Shown here piece by piece: positions 40,194 through 47,897 of a DNA stretch of 47,897 nucleotides (within the stretch, counting starts at the first letter, position 1; each line of letters begins with the position of its first letter). Both the position numbers and the translations under genes were made by a program. The stretch spans positions 1 to 47,897 of the forward strand of contig JAUWPW010000006.1 in assembly GCA_030611415.1 (NCBI GenBank), written 5' to 3'. Below the pieces are notes generated by a model, which was given only the letters and a program-made list of their open reading frames with translations, was not told the origin of the DNA and did not search any database. Source of the DNA: Candidatus Bipolaricaulota bacterium. GTDB taxonomy: Bacteria > Bipolaricaulota > Bipolaricaulia > UBA7950 > UBA9294.

Positions 40194-40237
40194 CTGTCTT
40201 GCAGGAACCTCGTCTCAATTGGGTTCTTGCAAGACAG
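40194..40237. terminator. Long stem-loop separating the class-V aminotransferase gene from the sugar cassette
   Basis: CTGTCTTGCAGGAACC-tcgtctcaattg-GGTTCTTGCAAGACAG, 16-bp arms with one wobble. Confidence 0.65.
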
Positions 40238-40262
40238 GTCCTCGCTTCACCGCTGATCTTGG

Positions 40263-41549
40263 CTAGCGCTTCGTGCTCACAAACGTTTTCAGCGCAGCCG
40301 TATCATTCAAGGAATCAATCAACCGTGTCAGCTCTTCTCTTGTATTGTAAGGAGCGATCCCGACTCTTATCAGGCCTCCTTGATCCCGCAGCCCAAGGCG
40401 TTCAACCAATCTGGCAGCAAAGAAATCACCATGCCACACAGACAGGCCTCTTTCACCAAGGTAGTCAGCAACTTCATAGGGGGTAAAACCATCATAGGTA
40501 AAGGAAACTGTAGATGTTCGCGGATGTCCTGTCGGAGGGCCATAAATCTTGATCTTATTAATTTTCTCTAGTCCTTTGATGAGATACTGTGTCAATTCCG
40601 CTTCGTACTCATCAAACACAATGAGTCCGGCAACAATCCGATTCCGTCGAGTGTCACCCCTGCTTTCCGGTGTCTTGTTGAGCTGTTTTCCAAATTTGGC
40701 TCCCATATCAGCAACAAAACCCACCGCCGCTGCCGCACCAGCAATTCCTTCGTGATGAAGCGTACCGGTCTCGAACATGTCTGGCGGATAGCTCTTTTGC
40801 GGTCGTACACGCATCGGCCTGAGTTTACTCAGTACCTCTTTCTTGGCATACATAACACCAATGTGGGGACCGAAGAACTTGTAGGCCGAGCAAAAGAGGA
40901 AGTCTGTCCCGATCTCCCGCACGTCGATCGATCGGTGAGCCGCATAATGAACAGCATCAACAATAGTAAAAGCGCCTACAGAATGGGCCATTTTGACGAC
41001 CTTCTTAACATCCGTAATCGTACCAACAGCGTTTGATGCGTAGTTTACTGCGACTACTCTCGTGCCTGCGGAAAGTTTCCTCTCAAGATCAGCCATGCTG
41101 AGCGTACAGGTTTCTGTGTCAACAACAGCTTCTTCAACTATGACCCCGCGCTCTCGAAGCTGCTCCCACGGCCCTCGGTTTCCTTCATGATCGATCTCTG
41201 TTATGATGACTTTGTCGCCCACCGTCATCTCCCTCATCAACGCCTGAGCAAGAGAGAAATTTAAGGTAGTCATGTTGGCACCGAAGATGACTTCATCTGA
41301 TGAGCAATTGAAGAAATCAGCAAACGCACAACGAGCTTCTTTCAACATCTGATCGGTCTTCCTGCTGGTCTCAAACATACCCTCGACATTCGCATTACTG
41401 TTGATCAGATAGTCGTCCACGGCCTGAATAACGGTCTGTGGGACCTGATACCCTCCTGGCCCGTCCAAAAAAGCCACTGGATAACCGTTTACTGTATTTG
41501 CAAGCGAAGGAAACTCCTTCCTTATGTGAGTGCTCAGTGTCTCCGTCAA
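40263..41549 (-). CDS. Cysteine desulfurase-like class V aminotransferase
   Basis: AFLDGPGGYQVPQTVIQAVDDYL, FGANMTTLNFSLAQAL, DFLFCSAYKFFGPHIGVMYAKKE (PLP lysine); TTG at 41549 with aaggaga. Confidence 0.88.
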   Translation of the reverse strand: MTETLSTHIRKEFPSLANTVNGYPVAFLDGPGGYQVPQTVIQAVDDYLINSNANVEGMFETSRKTDQMLKEARCAFADFFNCSSDEVIFGANMTTLNFSLAQALMREMTVGDKVIITEIDHEGNRGPWEQLRERGVIVEEAVVDTETCTLSMADLERKLSAGTRVVAVNYASNAVGTITDVKKVVKMAHSVGAFTIVDAVHYAAHRSIDVREIGTDFLFCSAYKFFGPHIGVMYAKKEVLSKLRPMRVRPQKSYPPDMFETGTLHHEGIAGAAAAVGFVADMGAKFGKQLNKTPESRGDTRRNRIVAGLIVFDEYEAELTQYLIKGLEKINKIKIYGPPTGHPRTSTVSFTYDGFTPYEVADYLGERGLSVWHGDFFAARLVERLGLRDQGGLIRVGIAPYNTREELTRLIDSLNDTAALKTFVSTKR

Positions 41550-41635
41550 TATACATCTCCTTTCCAAAGTTATGAATGGATGCCGAAAAAAATACGGCGT
41601 CTTCTTTCCCCGTCCGTGATGATATTAGCTCATAT

Positions 41636-42568
41636 TTAGATCCATAGCTTCCCTGTTGCCACGATCTCAACGAGACTGTGACTGATGTACGCCTGTGTCA
41701 CCTTTCTGTCTTGAACAACGAGGCGCAACTCCATAGTGTCGGGTCCGCCCAGGCTGAATATATCGCCCCCCGTTTCAAAAAGCAGGGAGATATCCCCATT
41801 TTCGTCGATCTCTCCGTTCTCCACCATGGCGATGCCAACAGCTACGGTCCCTGTCCCACATGATGGCTCGTAGTACCTCTGGTCAAGACCATGAGGGAAG
41901 ACGAGACGTCCAGAGTGGCTCTTGGAGTACAAATCATACAGTGAGAAACATGAGGTCTCCCGTCCAATATATCTATGGAATTCATGTTGCGCTTCCTGGA
42001 ATATGCGAAACTCTTTCTCGTCCATTTGCTCAAACCTCATGTCGGGATAGACCTGCTTCGCAGCATCACCATTCATGACGAGGAACGTGCCAACTTTCAG
42101 TGCATCTATACCGGCAACTTTGAGGCGCTCAATACCCAAGGCATAACACGCTTCCACAAAAGCTGTCATATCAGTAAATACTCGCTCAACTTTCCCGTCC
42201 TGATGAAGGATTCTTAACCGAACGGGCCCTACGCCAGTTTCCAGAACCACATTCGTCTCCGGTTCCTCAATTGTCAGCCCAACGTGAGACGCTAGATCGG
42301 TTTCAACAATCGCTTTACCCAAGACTTGAGTTAATCCACCACACATACCGAGGAGCTCATATGAAGTGGCGTCGAGTATCTCCAACTTGATGTCAGCTAT
42401 TTCAGACTGATACACAAGCCCTGAGTTATGTCCTCCGATACTGGGCTTGGCAAGCACAGATGCTGCAACCGGAATCCCCTGTCCTTCTGGCATCTGGTCT
42501 GCGTAAAGCAGGACAATCTCATTTCCTCCCATGTGCCCTTTGATGAAATCAACTCTCTTCTTCTCCAT
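41636..42568 (-). CDS. Diaminopimelate-epimerase/proline-racemase-fold protein, substrate unknown
   Basis: Two candidate catalytic cysteines: LLGMCGGLTQVLGKA and YEPSCGTGTVAVG; SD ggggagga before ATG. Confidence 0.7.
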   Translation of the reverse strand: MEKKRVDFIKGHMGGNEIVLLYADQMPEGQGIPVAASVLAKPSIGGHNSGLVYQSEIADIKLEILDATSYELLGMCGGLTQVLGKAIVETDLASHVGLTIEEPETNVVLETGVGPVRLRILHQDGKVERVFTDMTAFVEACYALGIERLKVAGIDALKVGTFLVMNGDAAKQVYPDMRFEQMDEKEFRIFQEAQHEFHRYIGRETSCFSLYDLYSKSHSGRLVFPHGLDQRYYEPSCGTGTVAVGIAMVENGEIDENGDISLLFETGGDIFSLGGPDTMELRLVVQDRKVTQAYISHSLVEIVATGKLWI

Positions 42569-42689
42569 TCTCAATCCTCCCCATTCCGCATGCCCTAGTC
42601 TATCTCTTCTTCCTGTAAATAGACATCCAGTCTACTTTCCGCATACAAGGATCAGCTTCACTTTACCCATTACATCAGCGGCGCTATCA

Positions 42690-43538
42690 TCATTTCGTGA
42701 GTTTCTTCGTATGTGGATCTATCAGGTCGCGGAGACCATCCCCCAAGAGGTTGAATCCCAGGACCGTGATTAGGATAGCTATACCGGGCAGGACGCTAAG
42801 CCAAGGGGCATTGTAGAAATAATTACGCCCCGCGTTCAACATAGTGCCCCACTCCGGCAGCGGAGGCTGTGCTCCAAGCCCAAGAAATCCCAGGGATGCA
42901 GCAATGAGAATCGCATCACCAATTCCGAGGGTTCCTATGACCAGTATAGGTGCAATGGCATTAGGCAATATATGCTTAGACAGTATTCTGAAACGGGAGC
43001 AGCCTATTGTTTTTGCTGCCTCTACATAGTTTTCCTCTTTGATTGATAACGTTTTGGATCGTGCCAAACGACACGTGCCGCACCAGTTCGTTATCCCCAG
43101 CGCGATAAACAGGTTATGTAATCCCGGCCCCAATAAGGCCATGAGGGCCAGTGCGAAGATCAATACCGGTATTGATAGAGTCGCGTTTGTCAGGAACATG
43201 ATGACATCATCCCAAACGCGCCCGTAGAAACCAGCAACAATCCCCAACACACCACCGATAACTGTGTTCGCAAGCTGAGCGATTAGTCCCACTAGGAGAG
43301 AGATTCGTGCACCGAAAAGAAGTCGGCTCAACATATCTCGCCCGCAATGGTCGGTTCCTAACAGGTAACGGCTATCTTCCCCGATTCCCAGGAGCGCATC
43401 GTTCAGATTGCCATGTGCGTAGTGGTACGGAGAAAGCAGGGGCGCAAACACCGCGATGAAGCAGACCAGTATCACAAGAGTTGCGCCTATGACCGCGTTC
43501 TTCTTCCGCCAGAAACGCTTCAAGCTTTTGTGGCTCAA
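42690..43538 (-). CDS. Peptide ABC transporter permease (DppC-like)
   Basis: LLGTDHCGRDMLSRLLFGARISL, NYVEAAKTIGCSRFRILSKHILPNAIAPILV; TTG start preceded by gaggagg, assigned from that SD. Confidence 0.9.
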   Translation of the reverse strand: MSHKSLKRFWRKKNAVIGATLVILVCFIAVFAPLLSPYHYAHGNLNDALLGIGEDSRYLLGTDHCGRDMLSRLLFGARISLLVGLIAQLANTVIGGVLGIVAGFYGRVWDDVIMFLTNATLSIPVLIFALALMALLGPGLHNLFIALGITNWCGTCRLARSKTLSIKEENYVEAAKTIGCSRFRILSKHILPNAIAPILVIGTLGIGDAILIAASLGFLGLGAQPPLPEWGTMLNAGRNYFYNAPWLSVLPGIAILITVLGFNLLGDGLRDLIDPHTKKLTK

Positions 43539-43570
43539 CTCAACATCCTCCTCGATCGATACAATGTCAA

Positions 43571-44506
43571 TTAATACCGGATCCGTGGATCCAAGAAGCC
43601 ATACCCCACATCGATAGCGAGGTTCAAGATAAGAAAAGCCAATACCATAACTAGGATCGCTGCTTGCATAGCCGGAATGTCGCGTCCCAAGATCGAGACC
43701 ACCAACAGACGGCCGATTCCAGGCAAGCCGAATACCTCCTCGATAACCACCGTGTTTGCAAATAGCCAACCGCTCTCTAGTCCAACGATGGTTAGGATCG
43801 GGACCAGCGCATTACGAAATATGTGCTTTCCCCTTACGCGAAAGAGTGAAAGGCCTTTAGATTTGGCCGTCCTTACATAGTCCTGACTAGCTACATCAAG
43901 CATACTTGATCGCGTTACTCTTGCGATGAGACCAATGTATCTGAACCCCAAGGCAAGAGATGGAAGAATCAGGAAGAGTATGTTACCCGCGCTGTATCCA
44001 CTTGTAGGCAAGAGGCCCCATTTGACAGCCACGACCAGCATCAGCATCAACCCCACCCAGAACTCAGGCACCGACACTCCGACAATCGCTGTGACCATGC
44101 AGACGAGATCGATGATTGTACCTCTGTGAATGGCAGCCAAGAAGCCGAGCGTTAAGCCGCCCACAACCGCCAGGAGTATCGAGATTCCGGCCAATTTCAA
44201 GGTGACCGGCAGGCGCTGCTTTATGACATCGCTTAACACTTGATCCGTGCGATAGGAGGTTCCCAAGTTTCCTGTAAGCAATCCGCCGACGAATCTAAAA
44301 TACCGCACATAGGCCGGATCATTTAAGCCCCATTCCTCGCGTAGTTGCTCGATCCCCTCTGTGTTTGCAACCCCTCGCTTGAAACCGGCTGCGCGAACAA
44401 ACGCGGCGTCCCCAGGAAGAAGGCTTAGGACAACAAATATTATGAGGGTGACTGCAATAATCGTGGGTATAAAAGCAAGAAGACGCCTTATAATAAATGC
44501 CAACAT
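43571..44506 (-). CDS. Peptide ABC transporter permease (DppB-like)
   Basis: MLAFIIRRLLAFIPTIIAVTLIIFVVLSLLPGD, QDYVRTAKSKGLSLFRVRGKHIFRNALVPILT. Confidence 0.93.
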   Translation of the reverse strand: MLAFIIRRLLAFIPTIIAVTLIIFVVLSLLPGDAAFVRAAGFKRGVANTEGIEQLREEWGLNDPAYVRYFRFVGGLLTGNLGTSYRTDQVLSDVIKQRLPVTLKLAGISILLAVVGGLTLGFLAAIHRGTIIDLVCMVTAIVGVSVPEFWVGLMLMLVVAVKWGLLPTSGYSAGNILFLILPSLALGFRYIGLIARVTRSSMLDVASQDYVRTAKSKGLSLFRVRGKHIFRNALVPILTIVGLESGWLFANTVVIEEVFGLPGIGRLLVVSILGRDIPAMQAAILVMVLAFLILNLAIDVGYGFLDPRIRY

Positions 44507-44527
44507 GTTATCTACAATCCCTTAGAT

Positions 44528-44575
44528 GAGCGAGGGAGTAGCTGCGAACTTTCACTTCGAGGCACTCCCTCGCTC
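44528..44575. terminator. Intercistronic stem-loop between dppA-like and dppB-like genes
   Basis: GAGCGAGGGAGT...ACTCCCTCGCTC, perfect 12-bp arms, no T-tract. Confidence 0.6.
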
Positions 44576-44589
44576 CACTCTACCGAGAC

Positions 44590-46200
44590 TTACGCTCTTG
44601 GTGAACGCTCATCCACCCAAACCTTCTCGTATTGTTGGTACTTGAGGTCGATTGGCATCTGCTGCATGCCATGGACCCAAACCTGTGTCCCAAAGACCAC
44701 TGTGCTAAAATTAATCGCAATCCAGGGAGCATCATCGGTTACGATTCTCTCGATTTCTCTAAGCAATTCGGTCCGCTCGACGTCATCGACTGTCAGGACA
44801 GCTTCGTCGATCAGAGCATCAACTACAGGATTCGAGTATCGAAGCCAGTTGGTGGCACCAAAGTTCTTTGAATGGAACCGTTGAACAAACTGCAAGGCAA
44901 TAGGCTCACCGCCGTGTGAATCCACATAGGACTCGTAGTTGCCCGTCAAAGCGTCCATCTCAACGGTTCCATACTCCGTTGGAACAAGCTTGCAGTGGAC
45001 ACCGATTGCTTCAAAATACGGCAGAAGTGGTTCGATTGCCGGAATTCCCCAAGTGGCGGCAGTTGGGTCACCAACTACTGAGAATGTAAACCCATCTGGA
45101 TAGCCCGCTTCAGCCAGCAACTCCTTCGCTTTTTCGGGACTGTAGTAATACCCAGATACGTCTTTCAGTGGGATGTTAAAACCTGGAGGGAAGATTCCGG
45201 CCCCTGTTGCGGAGATGGGGACGTTGTTAAGATAGACTCTAACGTATGCATCACGGTCAATTGCATAATTGAGCGCCTGGCGCACACGTTTGTCCTGGAA
45301 CGGCCCCCATTCATTGTTAAACCCAAGATGACGGGTCCACAGTTCCGCGACCTTAAGCTCCTGGAAGTTGGGGTCGTTCTGCCAACGCGGGTAATTGGTG
45401 GGGCTGCTCAAAAAAGCATCAATCTCCCGGGCTTGGAAGGCGGCTCCTGCTGCCGGGTAGTCTGACAACCGCCTGAAAACAAGTGTGTCCAGATAAGGCC
45501 GTCCGCCGTAGTACTCCTCAAAGGCTTTGAGCGTGATCGTGTCACCTCTCCAGCTCTCGAGCATGAACGGACCAGCGCCAACCGGATTCCTTCCAAATTG
45601 GCCGTCACCTACTGCCTCAACTGCTTCAGAAGGTACAACTCCAGCACCTGGCTCGCCCAGTGTTGTGATAAAAGTTAAATCCATGCTCTTGAGAGTGATG
45701 CGAAGAGTGTAGTTGTCCACTACCTCGATCCCTGTAATGCTTTCTGCCTCACCGTTTCGAAACTCGTCTGCTCCAACAACATTGTCAAAGATGTAGACGC
45801 TGATTCCGCCACGGTTGGGATCCATGAGTCGCTCAAAAGAGTATTTGCAATCCTGCGCGATCACTTCCCGACCATTTTGGAAGCTTGCGCCATGACGAAG
45901 GTGGAATGTGTAAACAGTACCATCCTCGCTGATTTCCCAGGACTCAGCAAGGGCGGGCTCTACGGAGAGCTCTGGAGTCCACCTGACTAGGCCCCGGTGA
46001 ACCTGCATGATGACGCTCCCTGTTTCAGCGTCGGTGATTGAAGAGCGCAGCGGATCCAGTGTGATCACTTCACTCGGGTTAAGCATATTGACGAAGGTCC
46101 CGCCATACATCGGTTGATCTTGCCCTACACAGACGGCAAGAGAAGCCATCATCATCAACGGTACCAAAATCCCTACTAAACAAAAGCACCTTATTCGCAT
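44590..46200 (-). CDS. Peptide ABC transporter substrate-binding protein (DppA/OppA-like)
   Basis: Signal peptide; GGTFVNMLNPSEVITLDPLRSSITDAETGSVIMQVHRGLVRW, WEISEDGTVYTFHLRHGASFQNGREV. Confidence 0.94.
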   Translation of the reverse strand: MRIRCFCLVGILVPLMMMASLAVCVGQDQPMYGGTFVNMLNPSEVITLDPLRSSITDAETGSVIMQVHRGLVRWTPELSVEPALAESWEISEDGTVYTFHLRHGASFQNGREVIAQDCKYSFERLMDPNRGGISVYIFDNVVGADEFRNGEAESITGIEVVDNYTLRITLKSMDLTFITTLGEPGAGVVPSEAVEAVGDGQFGRNPVGAGPFMLESWRGDTITLKAFEEYYGGRPYLDTLVFRRLSDYPAAGAAFQAREIDAFLSSPTNYPRWQNDPNFQELKVAELWTRHLGFNNEWGPFQDKRVRQALNYAIDRDAYVRVYLNNVPISATGAGIFPPGFNIPLKDVSGYYYSPEKAKELLAEAGYPDGFTFSVVGDPTAATWGIPAIEPLLPYFEAIGVHCKLVPTEYGTVEMDALTGNYESYVDSHGGEPIALQFVQRFHSKNFGATNWLRYSNPVVDALIDEAVLTVDDVERTELLREIERIVTDDAPWIAINFSTVVFGTQVWVHGMQQMPIDLKYQQYEKVWVDERSPRA

Positions 46201-46285
46201 GAATCCTCCTTATAGAATCTAGAGTTCAACCTGATTACCCAAAGCACAGCATTCTGCATATCTTCTGCAGTATATCACCTCCCCC

Positions 46286-46331
46286 ATATACAAAGGTAAA
46301 GTACTGAGATATACAAAGGTACAATAATGAG
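46286..46331. repeat. Tandem direct repeat, 2 x 23 bp, upstream of the dppA-like gene
   Basis: ATATACAAAGGTAAAGTACTGAG / ATATACAAAGGTACAATAATGAG, 20/23 identical. Confidence 0.7.
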
Positions 46332-46492
46332 AATGGAGAACGCGAAGAAACAAACGAGTTACTTCCCACCAACGCGAAATACCATTACGCCATCGAAATA
46401 ACGATCTGCGCACGTATACGCCAGTGACTGTTCGGATTTTCCTTAGAAGAAGCTCACAGGTGGCATCCAAAACCACCTCCCGCCGATAGCCA

Positions 46493-46512
46493 TAACCCCT
46501 ATATTGGGGTTA
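46493..46512. terminator. Palindromic stem-loop
   Basis: TAACCCC-TATATT-GGGGTTA perfect arms. Confidence 0.4.
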
Positions 46513-46675
46513 GATGGTCAGCACCTAACTTGTACACGGTTCAATCCCTGTTGTCAACTTCTGGCATTGCCTCATCTAAGAAATGTACTCGAAACAGGAG
46601 GTGAGAAATATGTCAATGACTTTGAGACACCCGTCACCTGTAAAATACAATGGTAGAACATTTTGCTCGCTCGAT

Positions 46676-46942
46676 TCAATGGGTGCGTCGCGTGGATTCC
46701 TCATACACGTTTCTTCGATGGCTGATGCTGAGGATATAGAGAACTCTGTTTTCTATGATGTAGACGATACGGTAATTTCCTGCGCGATGGGAGCGCATTC
46801 CTTCCAGCTTTCCTCGTAACCGTTTCCCTTTCTCTGGTTCTTTAGCGAGCTCGTCGATCACACGCTCAATCCGACGACGCCACGAAACTGGGATCCGTTT
46901 GACCTCCTTCTTCACTTGAGGATGGTAACGCACCTCAAGCAT
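46676..46942 (-). CDS. RelE/ParE-superfamily toxin
   Basis: LEVRYHPQVKKEVKRIPVSWRRRIERVIDELAKEPEKGKRLRGKLEGMRSHRAGNYRIVYIIENRVLYILSISHRRNVYE. Confidence 0.88.
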   Translation of the reverse strand: MLEVRYHPQVKKEVKRIPVSWRRRIERVIDELAKEPEKGKRLRGKLEGMRSHRAGNYRIVYIIENRVLYILSISHRRNVYEESTRRTH

Positions 46943-47201
46943 CTGCGAAGACGTCTTGTCCAGAGGTGGAACGCCCTTCTTTGACCTCTTTTCGGCGTTG
47001 TTCAAGCGTTTCCACTAGCCCCGGTGTTTCGTAGATTTCGAGTGTCTCTAGAAGATCCTCGTAGTCTTCGAAGTTCAGCAGGATCACCTCTGGCTTCCCG
47101 TTGCGCGTGAACACAAAACGATCGAGGTTCTCGCGTGCTTCTTTCGCGAGGCGCAAGAGGTCCTTCCGTCCGTCTGTAATAGGGATGATCTTTGTCGCCA
47201 T
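46935..47201 (-). CDS. Phd/YefM-type antitoxin
   Basis: MATKIIPITDGRKDLLRLAKEARENLDRFVFTRNGKPEVILLNFEDYEDLLETLEI; overlaps the toxin start. Confidence 0.85.
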   Translation of the reverse strand: MATKIIPITDGRKDLLRLAKEARENLDRFVFTRNGKPEVILLNFEDYEDLLETLEIYETPGLVETLEQRRKEVKEGRSTSGQDVFADA

Positions 47202-47521
47202 CGTTTCTCCTCCTTGTTTAGATGAGCAGAATAACGATCATTAGCATATACGGAGGGTGCCTCTTTGTCAAGGGATATCTCATGCAAGATGAACAGGATC
47301 GAGATCGGCATGGCTCTCTTGAGCGCCCGAGTCGAGTCCGAGTGGACAGGATCCGCCAATTACTGAGCGAACTCGTGGTGAAAAAGCCATAACGAGGCAA
47401 CCCACCGCTATCACCTTAACCGGCTGGTCGTAGCCGGCGAAGAAGCGGTACATGCAGTCCTAGCTGCTCTGCGGGAAGGCCTCCGCGCCATCCAGTGATA
47501 CAAAATAGAGGAGTCTCTGCG

Positions 47522-47897
47522 ATGGAACAAGAGCGTAAATTGGTGACCTTTGGTGAAACGATGATCCGGCTTTCGCCTCCCGGTCATCAACGACTGGAAC
47601 AAGCCGAACAGCTCGATGTCTATGTTGGTGGCTCGGAGTTAAACGTGGCCGTCACTGCACAACGGCTGTGGTCACAGGAGAGAGCGCGAGAGGTAATGAC
47701 GGAGCTGATGAACTACACGGACATCCTCATAACCACCGAGGAGGACACAGAGCGGGAGACCCCGTCGGTCTGGCGAAACACGTGGACGGGGATTGCCTAT
47801 GCCAATGGTCAGATCTACCGCGGTCCGAAGTTCGATATCGAGGTCGTCGATCGAGTCGGTGCGGGGGATTCCTTCGCTGGTGGGTTTCTGTTCGGTT
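47522..47897 (+). pseudogene. kdgK: 2-keto-3-deoxygluconate kinase (PfkB family) apparently carrying two in-frame internal deletions; runs off the window
   Basis: Translation [125 protein letters not shown]; absent from the ORF track because the frame is open at the edge. Confidence 0.75.

Noticed and set aside
46501-46560. tRNA-like 3-prime half (tagatggtcagcacc...acacGGTTCAATCcctgt)
   Set aside because: T-loop-like sequence is present, but the spacing is too short for an anticodon arm, the T stem has a mismatch and no pairing 5-prime acceptor was found. At best a remnant.
46583-46819. 78-aa plus-strand ORF
   Set aside because: Lies antisense to the well-supported RelE-like toxin and has no recognisable domain.
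1-47897. CRISPR array, transposase, integrase or prophage genes
   Set aside because: No regularly spaced repeats and no transposase/integrase/phage-like ORF translations were seen; the only tandem repeat is the two-copy element at 46.3 kb.

Overview
The window looks like a bacterial chromosomal segment with mostly intact genes. Many of them point to an amino-acid and peptide fermenting lifestyle: tryptophanase, class III aminotransferase, glutamate dehydrogenase, a polar amino-acid ABC transporter, aldehyde:ferredoxin oxidoreductase, and a peptide ABC transporter. Housekeeping anchors are smpB and serS. The lineage cannot be fixed without searches. The regions I consider most worth a second look are: (1) a three-gene HymA/HymB-like plus large fused GltD/NuoG-like flavin-FeS oxidoreductase at 16.6-22.2 kb, a candidate electron-bifurcating or transhydrogenase complex; (2) a visibly GC-richer three-gene sugar cassette at 36.5-40.2 kb (fucose-isomerase-like, FGGY kinase, phosphate-binding TIM barrel) next to a decapitated ornithine cyclodeaminase inside a dppABC/epimerase/class-V/D-amino-acid-lyase cluster; (3) a kdgK reading frame at the right edge that appears to have lost two internal segments yet stays in frame; (4) a head-on junction of two gene remnants (MacB C-terminus against an ADP-forming acyl-CoA synthetase) at about 27.17 kb; (5) several SD-less genes whose -10 box lies 7-10 nt before the ATG (candidate leaderless mRNAs); and (6) an unassigned structured intergenic region near 5.5 kb. 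No CRISPR array, rRNA or convincing intact tRNA was seen. No computation or database search was run, so all family calls come from motif reading.
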